Assembly (NCBI RefSeq): GCF_023094165.1
Contig: NZ_JALMDK010000001.1
Location: 1,054,001-1,118,000 of the forward strand
Length of the DNA stretch: 64,000 nucleotides
Reading direction: 5' to 3'
From: Crossiella sp. S99.2
GTDB lineage: Bacteria; Actinomycetota; Actinomycetes; Mycobacteriales; Pseudonocardiaceae
Shown here: positions 17,801 through 25,281 of the stretch, piece by piece
Position numbering within the stretch: position 1 is the first letter of the stretch
Layout: every line of letters starts with the position of its first letter
Notes under the pieces: generated by a model
Told to the model about the DNA's origin: nothing
Databases searched by the model: none
What the model saw: the letters and a program-made list of their open reading frames with translations, nothing else
Made by a program: the position numbers and the translations under genes

Positions 17801-20800
17801 GCAGCGCCGCGCCGAGCACCTGGAGGCAGGAGTCCAGCACCGCCGGGTGCGCGGCGAAGCGCGGGTTGGGCGGGGCCTGTTCGGGCAGCACCACACTGGC
17901 CGCCGCGCAACCGTCGCCGGTGGCGTGCACCTCGGTGACCCCGGCGAAGGCCGGGCCGTGCTGCTGACCGAGCGCGCGCAGCCGCCGGTACAGCTCGGCC
18001 CGGTCGATGCCTTCCCCGGCAAGCACATCCGAGCCGTCGAAGGGATCGGGGTCCGTGCTGGACACGGGTTCGGCCGCGGCGACCTTGGCGGTGGCGTGCA
18101 GCAGCCAGACGTCGTCCTCGGCCCGGCTGTAGATGTTGACCAGGCCACGCAGGTCGCCGCCGGGGATGAGCACGGTGGTCAGCCCGGTGCGCGCGCCCAG
18201 GGCGAGCGGCCGGTGCAGGGCCACATCACTGGCCTGCACCTGGCTGATCGGCAGGCCGAAGGCCGCACTCGCCGCGGACAGCGCGATCTCCGCGTAGGCC
18301 ACGCCCGGCAGCACCGGCACCTCGTCCACCCGGTGATCGGTCAGCCAGGGCAACGCCTCCAGGCCGACCTCGGCCGACCACAGGTGCCGGCCGTCCTCGG
18401 GCAGTTCCAGATGGGTGCCCAGGAACGGATGTCCGGCGGGCAGCGCACCGCGGCGGCGGCTCGGCGCCACCCAGTACGGCTGATGTCGCCAGGGCGTGGT
18501 CGGCAGCTCGGCCGGCGTGCCCTTGCTGCGGGGCAACGGATGTCCAGCCAGTCGCAACCGGCCCAACTCGTGCCGCAACTGCGCGCGTTCGGGTTCGTCC
18601 CGGCGCAGACTGGCCAGCACCACCGGCTCGGACCCGTGCGCCCGCGCGGTCTCGGTGATCGCCTGGGCCAGCACCGGATGCGGCGCGATCTCCAGGAACA
18701 CCCCGTAACCCTCGGCCAGCGCCTTGGTCACCGCGTCCGCGAAGCGCACCGGCTGCCGCAGGTTCGCCACCCAGTACCCGCCGTCGAAGGCGGGCCGCTC
18801 GGACACCGTGCTGTAGAAGGGGATCTCCGGCTTGCGGCCGCGCAGCCCACGCAGTTCGGCGGCCAGCGCGGGCAGCACCGGCTCGACCCTGGCGGAGTGG
18901 CTGGCCACATCCACCTTGACCAGGCGGGCCATCCGCCCACTCGCCTCGACCCGCTCGACCAGCCGCGCCACCGACCCCGCGGGTCCGGCCACCACGGTCT
19001 GTTCCGGCGCGTTGTGCACCGCTATGTCCACATCGGACAGTCCGGCGGCCACCGCGGCGACCTCCTCGGCCCGCAGTTCCAGCACCGCCATCACGCCGGG
19101 TTCGGCCAGTGCCGCGGCCAGCCGGGACCGGGCGGTCACCACCCGCACCCCGTCGGCCAGCGACAACGCGCCGCTCACCACGGCAGCGGCCACCTCGCCC
19201 ACCGAATGCCCGATCACCGCGTCCGGCCGCACATCGTAGGAGCGCCACAGCTCGGCCAGGGCCACCTGCACGGCGAACAAGGTCGGCTGCACCACGGCGA
19301 AACCGTCCAGCTCGGCCCGGTCCAGCAGTAGTCGTTTCGGCGAGAACCCGGCCAGTGCCTGCACCAGTTCGTCCACTTCGGACAGTGCGTCGGCGAAGGC
19401 CGGTTCGGTGGCCAGGAGTTCCGCGCCCATGCCCGTCCACTGCGAGCCGTGCCCGGAGAACACCCACACCACACCCGAGCCCAGCCGGTCCCCGCGACCC
19501 GCGGCGATGTTCGGCGCGACCCGGCCCGCGGCCAGCGTGCGCAGCCCAGCAAGGAGTTCTGCCTTGTCCGAGGCGGTGATCAGAGCCCGGCTCGGTCCGG
19601 CGAACCGGCGGTGCAGCGCGTGCCGCACCGCGCCAAGATCCGTCTCCGCGGTGACCAGCCATTCGGCCAGGCTGCCCGCGGTGTCCCGGATGCGTTCTGG
19701 AGAGGGGCCGGACAACAGGTAGCCGTCCGGCCCCTCCGCCGTCGAAGTGGAGGCAGTCGCGGCTACCTCCTCGACGATCACATGCGCGTTGGTGCCGCCG
19801 AAACCGAAGCCGGAGACTCCGGCGCGGGCAGGGCGGTCCTGACGCGGCCACGGCCGGGCAGCACTGGCCACCGCCAGGCCCAGCCGGTCGAACGGGATGT
19901 GCGGGTTGGGCTCGGTGAAGTGCAGGCTGGCCGGGATGGCGTCGTTGGCCAGCGCGAGCACCACTTTGATCAGCCCGGTGATGCCCGCCGCGGCCTCCAG
20001 GTGGCCCACGTTGGTCTTCACCGACCCGATCAGCAGCGGCGCCGCCGGATCCCGGCCCGCGCCGAGCACCGCACCCAGGGTGCCTGCCTCGATCGGGTCT
20101 CCGAGCAACGTACCCGTGCCGTGCGCCTCCACATAGTCCACTTCGGACGGTTCGATGCCAGCGTTGGCATAGGCGGTGCGCAGCAGGGCTTCCTGGGCCT
20201 CGGGGTTGGGTGCGGTGATGCCGTTGGAGCGGCCGTCGGAGTTGACCGCCGACCCGCGCAGCACCGCGAGCACCCGATCCCCGTCCCGCCGGGCATCGGA
20301 AAGTCGCTTGAGCACCACCACACCGGCGCCCTCGGCGCGCACCATGCCGTTGGCCGCCGCGTCGAAGGCCCGGCACCGGCCATCCGGCGAGGTCACGCCC
20401 ATCTGGTCGAAATTGACCGTGACTCCTGGCGACAGCAACAGGTTCACGCCCCCGGCCAGCGCCACCGCGGTCTCGCCGGCGCGCAGGCTCTGCATGGCCA
20501 GGTGCACCGCGACCAGCGAGGAGGAGCAGGCACTGTCCACCGCCACACTGGGTCCGCGCAGGTCCAGCACGTAGGAGAGCCGGTTGGCCGCGATGCTCAG
20601 CGCCGCCCCGGTGCCGCTCCAGGCGTCGATCCGTTCGGCCTCGCTGATCGCCAGCTGCCCGTACTCGTTGCCGCTGATCCCGACGAACACCCCGGTCCGG
20701 CTGCCGCGCAGCCCGGCGGGCGCGATGCCCGCGTGCTCCAGGGCTTCCCAGCTCACCTCCAGCAGCAGGCGTTGCTGCGGGTCCATCCCGGCGGCCTCGC

Positions 20801-21332
20801 GTGGGCTGATGCCGAAGAAGTCGGCGTCAAAGCCGGTGATGTCGTCCAGGTAGCCGCCCCAGCGGGTGGTGCGGGCCAGCACCTCGGCCGCCTCCGGCGA
20901 GCCCGCGTGCCCGGCCCAGCGTTGTTCGGGCACCTCGGAAATGGCCTCCCGGCCGCTGGAAAGCAGGTCCCAGAAGGCTTTCGGGCCGTGCACCCCGCCA
21001 GGCAGGCGGCAGCCGAGGCCGACCACCGCGATCGGTTCGGCTGGCTGGGGGGCCGCTGACGCCGCGGGCGGGGCGGCGTCAGCGGCCTTCGGCGCGGCCA
21101 CACCGAGCAGGGCCGCGCTGATTCCGGCGATCGTCGGGTACTCCCAGACCAGCGTCGCCGGAAGACTGCGGTCGAGGTGCTCCTCCAGTTGCCCGGACAG
21201 TGCGACCGCGTCCCGGGAGGAAAGCCCATAGCTGTCAAGGGGTTGGTGGATGTCGAGCTGTTCGGGCGGGCGGCCGGTGGCCTCCGCGACCCGGCGCAGC
21301 AACCAGTCCTGGAGTTGTTGCTGGGTGGTCAT
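14811..21332 (-). CDS. Modular polyketide synthase ACP-KS-AT-DH-KR-ACP-(ACP)-TE
   Basis: A 2173-aa type I PKS. Order: N-terminal ACP (S39 in YGLSSRD); KS (100-525; C269 in VDSACSSSL, H404 in EAHGTGT, H444 in NVGHLEAAAG); AT (620-915; S710 in GHSVGE and VASH at 809-812, extender ambiguous); DH (960-1245; H1000 in TDHRVDEVPVLP, D1167 in LDSCLQ); KR (1275-1655; GGLGGLG, LDD of B type, Y1607); ACP (S1760 in GLGLDSLL). A carrier-like segment (1820-1890) follows where GGTPV replaces the phosphopantetheine Ser, then a thioesterase (S1974 in GWSLGG, D2001). No ER. The N-terminal ACP and terminal TE resemble Pks13. ATG 21332 overlaps the ligase stop (ATGA), so FAAL and PKS are one operon; the ligase should load the first ACP. 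The product is predicted to be a reduced, possibly alpha-branched long-chain acid or ester. Confidence 0.93.
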   Translation of the reverse strand: MTTQQQLQDWLLRRVAEATGRPPEQLDIHQPLDSYGLSSRDAVALSGQLEEHLDRSLPATLVWEYPTIAGISAALLGVAAPKAADAAPPAASAAPQPAEPIAVVGLGCRLPGGVHGPKAFWDLLSSGREAISEVPEQRWAGHAGSPEAAEVLARTTRWGGYLDDITGFDADFFGISPREAAGMDPQQRLLLEVSWEALEHAGIAPAGLRGSRTGVFVGISGNEYGQLAISEAERIDAWSGTGAALSIAANRLSYVLDLRGPSVAVDSACSSSLVAVHLAMQSLRAGETAVALAGGVNLLLSPGVTVNFDQMGVTSPDGRCRAFDAAANGMVRAEGAGVVVLKRLSDARRDGDRVLAVLRGSAVNSDGRSNGITAPNPEAQEALLRTAYANAGIEPSEVDYVEAHGTGTLLGDPIEAGTLGAVLGAGRDPAAPLLIGSVKTNVGHLEAAAGITGLIKVVLALANDAIPASLHFTEPNPHIPFDRLGLAVASAARPWPRQDRPARAGVSGFGFGGTNAHVIVEEVAATASTSTAEGPDGYLLSGPSPERIRDTAGSLAEWLVTAETDLGAVRHALHRRFAGPSRALITASDKAELLAGLRTLAAGRVAPNIAAGRGDRLGSGVVWVFSGHGSQWTGMGAELLATEPAFADALSEVDELVQALAGFSPKRLLLDRAELDGFAVVQPTLFAVQVALAELWRSYDVRPDAVIGHSVGEVAAAVVSGALSLADGVRVVTARSRLAAALAEPGVMAVLELRAEEVAAVAAGLSDVDIAVHNAPEQTVVAGPAGSVARLVERVEASGRMARLVKVDVASHSARVEPVLPALAAELRGLRGRKPEIPFYSTVSERPAFDGGYWVANLRQPVRFADAVTKALAEGYGVFLEIAPHPVLAQAITETARAHGSEPVVLASLRRDEPERAQLRHELGRLRLAGHPLPRSKGTPAELPTTPWRHQPYWVAPSRRRGALPAGHPFLGTHLELPEDGRHLWSAEVGLEALPWLTDHRVDEVPVLPGVAYAEIALSAASAAFGLPISQVQASDVALHRPLALGARTGLTTVLIPGGDLRGLVNIYSRAEDDVWLLHATAKVAAAEPVSSTDPDPFDGSDVLAGEGIDRAELYRRLRALGQQHGPAFAGVTEVHATGDGCAAASVVLPEQAPPNPRFAAHPAVLDSCLQVLGAALPPAADNELHLPMEFGAIRVYGEVGRGGLCQVTVSGEGGGVLADVRLSDPDGRLVLEINGVFVRRVQRTELTVPLGELLLETVWQRADPPPGPVAETSGTWLVIGEDDRLTCDLSDGLLAAGRHPIVLSTVDITPELLTSVLDQTAPAGIVLVQPEPDGPEGLDAALRLTVAASTLVGALADRALTPRLWLLGAGGADVVGAELVRPAAAALRGLARVLAFEQPALRASWVDVDDTAAVTGLLTELLGGGTEDEVAWRGGIRYATRLRRATLPEPGEAPVVRSGGAYVVTGGLGGLGLVLARWLVERGAGKVVLNGRSNPNSAAQQVIADLRSHGALIEVVTGDIADPGVAERIVATAQDGASLRGVVHAAAVLDDRVLGRLDADNVRRVWRPKAYGAWRLHEATAGLPLDWWLGFSSAAALLGSPGQAAYAAANAYLDAITARRRGEGQPAATINWGTWAEVGLAADREVGAVAPITPEQGLTALEAVLASGRAATGVLRLDVRALAELFPAAARTPFFADLIPAAPAATPDWPGVSALSTVDPVEARRIAGGQLRARIAGLMGFAAEALPADTPLTGLGLDSLLAVRVKNAVQHDFDLTLATSVLLRGASLAELESWLFAELALGARESGPAKPVLVPPRDAAERLVGAVWQEVLVRPVGVTETFEAAGGTPVQAERIAALLAERSGRTLRVDELFAVPTVEGMARWVREREVGSGQSPLRVLRRDGGQPPLFFFHPAGGDTAVYRQLVDLLDADQPAYGLDRVDHVRELTEKAGCYLDHVRAVAPHGPYRLAGWSLGGFLAYEVAQQLTAAGAEVELVAMFDSLNPLPLPAGLDEVRLAELRFRRFADFLETSYGRRIELPYDVLARLGDEEQIDLLIEQMTTHELVNVEVSTAILHHQRTSFLDTRVLERYQPELYDGRVVLYSAADKTPGGLKDPRFDRDDPPLGWDEFCPGLEVIRVPGHHLSVLDPPNVEAIATHLRDLLRSLTPTPHHP

Positions 21333-23083
21333 AGCCGCTCCCCGTAAACCCCGCCGAGGTACTGCTCGCGGGTGGCGTTGCGGGCGATCTTGCCGCTGGA
21401 GGTGCGGCGCACCTTGCCGGGCGGCACCAGCCGGAAATCGGCCAGCCGCAGGTCGTGGTGGGCCGCGACCGCCTGACGCACGGCCAGCCCGACCAGGTCG
21501 GGATCGCGGTCCTCCTCCGCAGCGTGCCGGGAGTACTCCGCGATCACCACGACTCGCTCGGAATCGTGGTCCGACAACGCGAACGCGGCCACGTAGTCCC
21601 GCCGGATCGCCGGGTGCGCCTCGTGCACGGTGCCCTCGATGTCCTGCGGGTAGTGGTTCTTGCCGTCGATGATGATCAGGTCCTTGGCCCGCCCGGTGAT
21701 GAACAGTTCGCCTTCGTGGAACGCGCCCAGGTCCCCGGTGCGCAGCCAGCCACGCCGCGGGGCCGACTCGGGCCCGCCGGTGAGGTGACCGTCGAAGTCC
21801 TCGGCGGACTCCTCGGGCTTCTGCCAGTACCCGTTGGCCACGTTCGGCCCGTGCACCCACACCTCGCCCACCGTGCCCTCGGGCAGGGCCGCACCGGTGG
21901 CCGGATCCACCACCAGCACCTGCACCGCGATCCCGCTGCCCGCGCCGACCAAAGCCAGTGCGGTGTCCGAAGTGGACGGTGTGAGCCGACCGGCGCTCAG
22001 CTCGGTCCGGTCCACGTGCAGCACGGTCGGTCCGGCCGCGCCGGTGGCGGTCACGTACACCGTCGCCTCGGCCAGTCCGTAGGACGGTCGGTGCGCCTCC
22101 GGCCGCAGTCCGGCCGGGCCGAAGGCGGCGTTGAACCGCTCGATTGTCTTGGCCCGTACCGGTTCACTGCCGTTGATCATGATCTTGACCCTGGACAGGT
22201 CCACAGTGGACTTGAACTCCTCGCTGGTGCGCGCGACCGTGTAGTCGAAGGCGAAGTTGGGCGCCGCGGTCAGCGTGTTCGGGTGCGCGGCCAGCTGCCG
22301 CAGCCAGCGTTCCGGCCGCTGCAGGAAGGCGAACGGCGTGCAGAACACCCCGCGCGCGCCCAGCAGCACCGGCACCGCCAGCATCGACATCAGGCCCATG
22401 TCGTGGAAGAACGGGATCCAGCCGGAGCAGGTGACACTCTGGTCCAGCTGGTACGCGGCGGCGATCTGGGCCGAGTTGACCACCAGGTTCCGGTGCGTGA
22501 TCACCGCACCGCTGGGCGCGCGGGTGGAGCCGGAGGTGTACTGCAGGTAGGCCGGATCGTCCATGGCCACCACCGCGGGCCGGAAACCCACCGCGGCCAG
22601 CGGATCCACCTTGTCCACCGCGAGCACCTGCTTGGGGCTGGGCGCCAGTTCGCCGTCCAGCAGCTTGCGCACCTGGGGCAGCGCGTGCTCGGTGGCCAGC
22701 CACACCTCGGGATCGCAGTCGGCCAGCGCGCCGACCAGCCGGGAGCCGTGCAGGCTCACCTCGGGCGCGAACAGCGGCACCCCGATCACGCCCGCGTACA
22801 GGCAACCCAGGAAGGCCACCACGTAGTTGAGGTCGTGCGGGGTCAGGATGGCCACCCTGGCGCCGGGCGCGGTGGTCTGGCGCAGCTGCGCGGCCAGCGC
22901 CCTGGCCAGCACGTCCAGTTCGCGCCAGGTCAGGGTGTGCTCGATCCCGGCCCGGTCCGCGCTGTAGTCGACGAAGGTGAATGCGGGGCACTCGCGCTCC
23001 GCGTTCCGGTGCAGAAATCCGGTGAGCGGCATCGACCCGGTGAAGTCGTGCTGTTCGGGCACGGCGAATTCGATGGGAGTCAT
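21329..23083 (-). CDS. FadD32-like fatty acyl-AMP ligase
   Basis: A 584-aa adenylating enzyme that activates a fatty acid to acyl-AMP and passes it to an ACP. Motifs: YLQYTSGSTRAPSGAV (179-194), FFHDMGL (225-231), APNFAFDY (274-281), NGSEPV (304-309), PSYGLAEA (333-340), GRAKDLIIIDGKNHYPQD (about 460) and the catalytic Lys in RTSSGKI (about 566). FDYSxxRxGxE-type opening and NHYPQD match FadD32 and other FAALs rather than CoA ligases. ATG 23083 is chosen, with AAGGGTGA upstream; an in-frame start at 23155 is possible. It overlaps the PKS start, whose N-terminal ACP is the expected acceptor. Confidence 0.92.
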   Translation of the reverse strand: MTPIEFAVPEQHDFTGSMPLTGFLHRNAERECPAFTFVDYSADRAGIEHTLTWRELDVLARALAAQLRQTTAPGARVAILTPHDLNYVVAFLGCLYAGVIGVPLFAPEVSLHGSRLVGALADCDPEVWLATEHALPQVRKLLDGELAPSPKQVLAVDKVDPLAAVGFRPAVVAMDDPAYLQYTSGSTRAPSGAVITHRNLVVNSAQIAAAYQLDQSVTCSGWIPFFHDMGLMSMLAVPVLLGARGVFCTPFAFLQRPERWLRQLAAHPNTLTAAPNFAFDYTVARTSEEFKSTVDLSRVKIMINGSEPVRAKTIERFNAAFGPAGLRPEAHRPSYGLAEATVYVTATGAAGPTVLHVDRTELSAGRLTPSTSDTALALVGAGSGIAVQVLVVDPATGAALPEGTVGEVWVHGPNVANGYWQKPEESAEDFDGHLTGGPESAPRRGWLRTGDLGAFHEGELFITGRAKDLIIIDGKNHYPQDIEGTVHEAHPAIRRDYVAAFALSDHDSERVVVIAEYSRHAAEEDRDPDLVGLAVRQAVAAHHDLRLADFRLVPPGKVRRTSSGKIARNATREQYLGGVYGERL

Positions 23084-23171
23084 CGGGGTCACCCTTTTCG
23101 GGAAGGGAGGCAGGAGTACTGGCCGCGCGTCGTCGAATGGCCGGTGTGAATCCATTGTCGAACGGATCCGG

Positions 23172-23199
23172 CGGATAGCAAGATGCTGGGGTATGTGAA
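23172..23199 (-). promoter_or_regulatory. Promoter of the FAAL-PKS operon
   Basis: On the minus strand TTCACA (23199-23194), a 16-bp spacer and TATCCG (23177-23172) form a plausible sigma-70-type promoter. Transcription would start near 23165, leaving an 80-nt leader before ATG 23083. Confidence 0.45.
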
Positions 23200-23218
23200 C
23201 CCCCGCACGCGGCAGACC

Positions 23219-24061
23219 CTACTTTCGTAGTACCTCCAGCAGAAAAGGAAAGGAGGTGTTCAGTTCCCGTCGCCAATAGGGCCAGGTGTGGGTTCCGGCG
23301 TAGGCGTGCACGGTCGCCGGAATGCCCAGCTCGGTGAGTCGCGCGGCCAGGTCGAGGGTGCCGGGTCCGATGATCCATTCCAGTACCGAACCGCCGGAGA
23401 ATCGCCGGTCCAGCGGACCGCGCCGACCGTCCCCGGTACTCAGGTAGAGCGGGGTGCCGCGCAGCGCCTCGGCGTTGCGGTAGGGGTCCTCGGCCAGCCA
23501 GCTCGCCCGCGAGGACCACAGTGAGCTGGTCTTTTCCCCCTCGCGACGGAGCATCGCGCGGGCGAAGGCCGGCATGCCGCGGCGGGTGGTGTGCAGCAGT
23601 CCGCTGTAGGAGGCGACCGCGCGGAAGAAGCCGGGATGCCGCTGGGCGCCGCGCAGCACGCCGTAACCACCCATCGACACCCCGGCTCCGGCGCGCACCT
23701 CGTTGGCCCGGTAATGCTTTTCCAACAGTGCGGGAAGTTCGCTGAAAACGAATTCATCCCAGTGTGGGATCGTGCCCGTCCGATCCGGCGCGATCCAGTC
23801 GCTGTAGAGTCCGACCCGGCCGCCCGGTGGCATCACCACCAGGATCCCCGCCTCGTCGGCCAACCGAAGGATATCTGTCCAGCGCAGCCAGCAGGTATGG
23901 TCATCGCCCGCGCCGTGCAGCAGGTACAGCGTCGGCCAGCTATGCGCGCTCTTTCGCCACTGCTGGGGAACGAGCAGGGTGAGTTCCGTCTCCCGCCGGA
24001 GTGCGGAAGATTTCACCTGGATGTCGACCACTCGTTCGTCACGCCAGCGTTCACTGGGCAT
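23219..24061 (-). CDS. Antigen 85/esterase D-like alpha/beta hydrolase
   Basis: A 280-aa alpha/beta hydrolase of the esterase family that includes mycolyltransferases (antigen 85) and esterase D. It has the nucleophile Ser in GAGVSMGGYG (about 128), the oxyanion region LYLLHGAGDDHTCW and the terminal His in YAGTHTWPYW. No signal peptide is visible, unlike secreted antigen 85 proteins. The ATG at 24061 has GGAGG 8 nt upstream; ATG 24076 lacks one. It sits directly before the FAAL-PKS operon on the same strand and is divergent from the MFS gene, with starts only 17 bp apart. It could transfer or hydrolyse the PKS product; that is inference. Confidence 0.8.
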   Translation of the reverse strand: MPSERWRDERVVDIQVKSSALRRETELTLLVPQQWRKSAHSWPTLYLLHGAGDDHTCWLRWTDILRLADEAGILVVMPPGGRVGLYSDWIAPDRTGTIPHWDEFVFSELPALLEKHYRANEVRAGAGVSMGGYGVLRGAQRHPGFFRAVASYSGLLHTTRRGMPAFARAMLRREGEKTSSLWSSRASWLAEDPYRNAEALRGTPLYLSTGDGRRGPLDRRFSGGSVLEWIIGPGTLDLAARLTELGIPATVHAYAGTHTWPYWRRELNTSFPFLLEVLRK

Positions 24062-24078
24062 GCCACCAGCCTCCATTC

Positions 24079-25281
24079 ATGGTGAGGGATAAATACGTGA
24101 ATACCGCGGAACTGACTCGATCGCCCTGGCTGACCCTGGCCGCGGTGGCCGTCGGCTCGGTGATGACCGGTGTGGACGGCACCGCGCTCACCATCGCCGG
24201 CCCGGACCTGGCCATCGACCTGGGCGCCTCCATCACCGACCTGCAGTGGGTGGCCAACGCCTACCTGCTGGCCACCGCGCTGGCCCTGCTGCCGGCCGGC
24301 GCGCTGGCCGACCGCTACGGCCGGCGCGCGGTTTTCCTCTGCGGGGTGGCCGGATTCACCCTGACCTCGCTGGCCATCGCGCTGTCCGGCCAGGTGTGGC
24401 TGGTGATCGCCCTGCGCGCCCTGCAAGGCGTATTCAGCGCGATGCTGCAACCGGCTGCCCTCGGCCTGATCCGGGCCGGTTTCCCCACCAGGACACTGGG
24501 TCCGGCGATCGGCGTGTGGAGCGCGGTGGCCGCGCTCGGCCTGGCCGCCGGACCCCTGCTCGGCGGCCTGCTGGTGGCGGCCGGCGGCTGGTCGGCGATC
24601 TTCTACGTCAACCTGCCGGTCGGCCTGCTCGCCATCGCACTCACCCTGGCCTTCGTCCGGGAATCCCGCTCCGGACAGGCACTCCGGGTGCGCACCGTGC
24701 TGAACCTGGTGCGCCCCAGGCAGTTCCGGGTCGGCGTGGCCCTGGTCGCGGTGAACTTCGGCGCGCTGTTCGGGGTGCTGTTCCTGCTCACCCTCTACCT
24801 GCAGACGCTCAAGTCCCTGGACCCGGTGACCGCCGGGCTCTGGCTGGTCCCGGTGACCGGCGTGGTGGTGCTCAGCGCCCCGCTCGGCGGCGCGCTCACC
24901 CGCCGGTACGGCCCGATGCCGCCCGCCATCGCCGGGCTGCTGCTGGTCGCGGTGGGACTGGGCGCCATGGCCACCCTGGACGTGCACTCCGGCGCCGCCC
25001 AGGTCGCGCTGGCCACCGGACCGCTCGGCCTGGGCGGCGGACTGGCCCTGGTGGCCGCCACCGAGGCCATCCTGGCCACCGCCCCGCCCGAGGAGGCGGG
25101 CCTGGCCTCGGCGGTGCAGCAGGTGGCCGGTCAACTCGGCGGCCTGGCCGGGATCGCCGTGCTGGGCTCGATCCTGGACGGCGGTCGCGACTTCACCCAC
25201 GGGATGCAGCTGGCCGTGCTGGTGGCCGCGGCCGCCGTCATCCTGAGCGCGCCGCTCGCCGTGCTGCTGCGGCGTCACTGA
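24079..25281 (+). CDS. MFS exporter, drug:H+ antiporter-like
   Basis: A 400-aa integral membrane protein of the major facilitator superfamily with at least 12 spans. It contains the loop 2-3 motif GALADRYGRRAVF and the motif C-like GLAAGPLLGGLL of antiporters. The opening SPWLTLAAVAVGSVMTGVDG resembles EmrB/QacA (DHA2) exporters, but the protein is shorter than the 14-span members. ATG 24079 or GTG 24097 (preceded by GAGGG) is the start; no promoter fits between it and the divergent esterase gene, so promoters must lie inside the neighbour. Its 3' end overlaps the convergent mmpL gene by 44 bp. Location suggests export of the PKS-derived lipid. Confidence 0.88.
   Translation: MVRDKYVNTAELTRSPWLTLAAVAVGSVMTGVDGTALTIAGPDLAIDLGASITDLQWVANAYLLATALALLPAGALADRYGRRAVFLCGVAGFTLTSLAIALSGQVWLVIALRALQGVFSAMLQPAALGLIRAGFPTRTLGPAIGVWSAVAALGLAAGPLLGGLLVAAGGWSAIFYVNLPVGLLAIALTLAFVRESRSGQALRVRTVLNLVRPRQFRVGVALVAVNFGALFGVLFLLTLYLQTLKSLDPVTAGLWLVPVTGVVVLSAPLGGALTRRYGPMPPAIAGLLLVAVGLGAMATLDVHSGAAQVALATGPLGLGGGLALVAATEAILATAPPEEAGLASAVQQVAGQLGGLAGIAVLGSILDGGRDFTHGMQLAVLVAAAAVILSAPLAVLLRRH

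Noticed and set aside
21333-21860. N-terminal extension of the PKS by 176 codons
   Set aside because: It is antisense-free but overlaps the 3' part of the ligase gene in another frame and has no domain; the ATG at 21332 opens directly into the ACP and overlaps the ligase stop.
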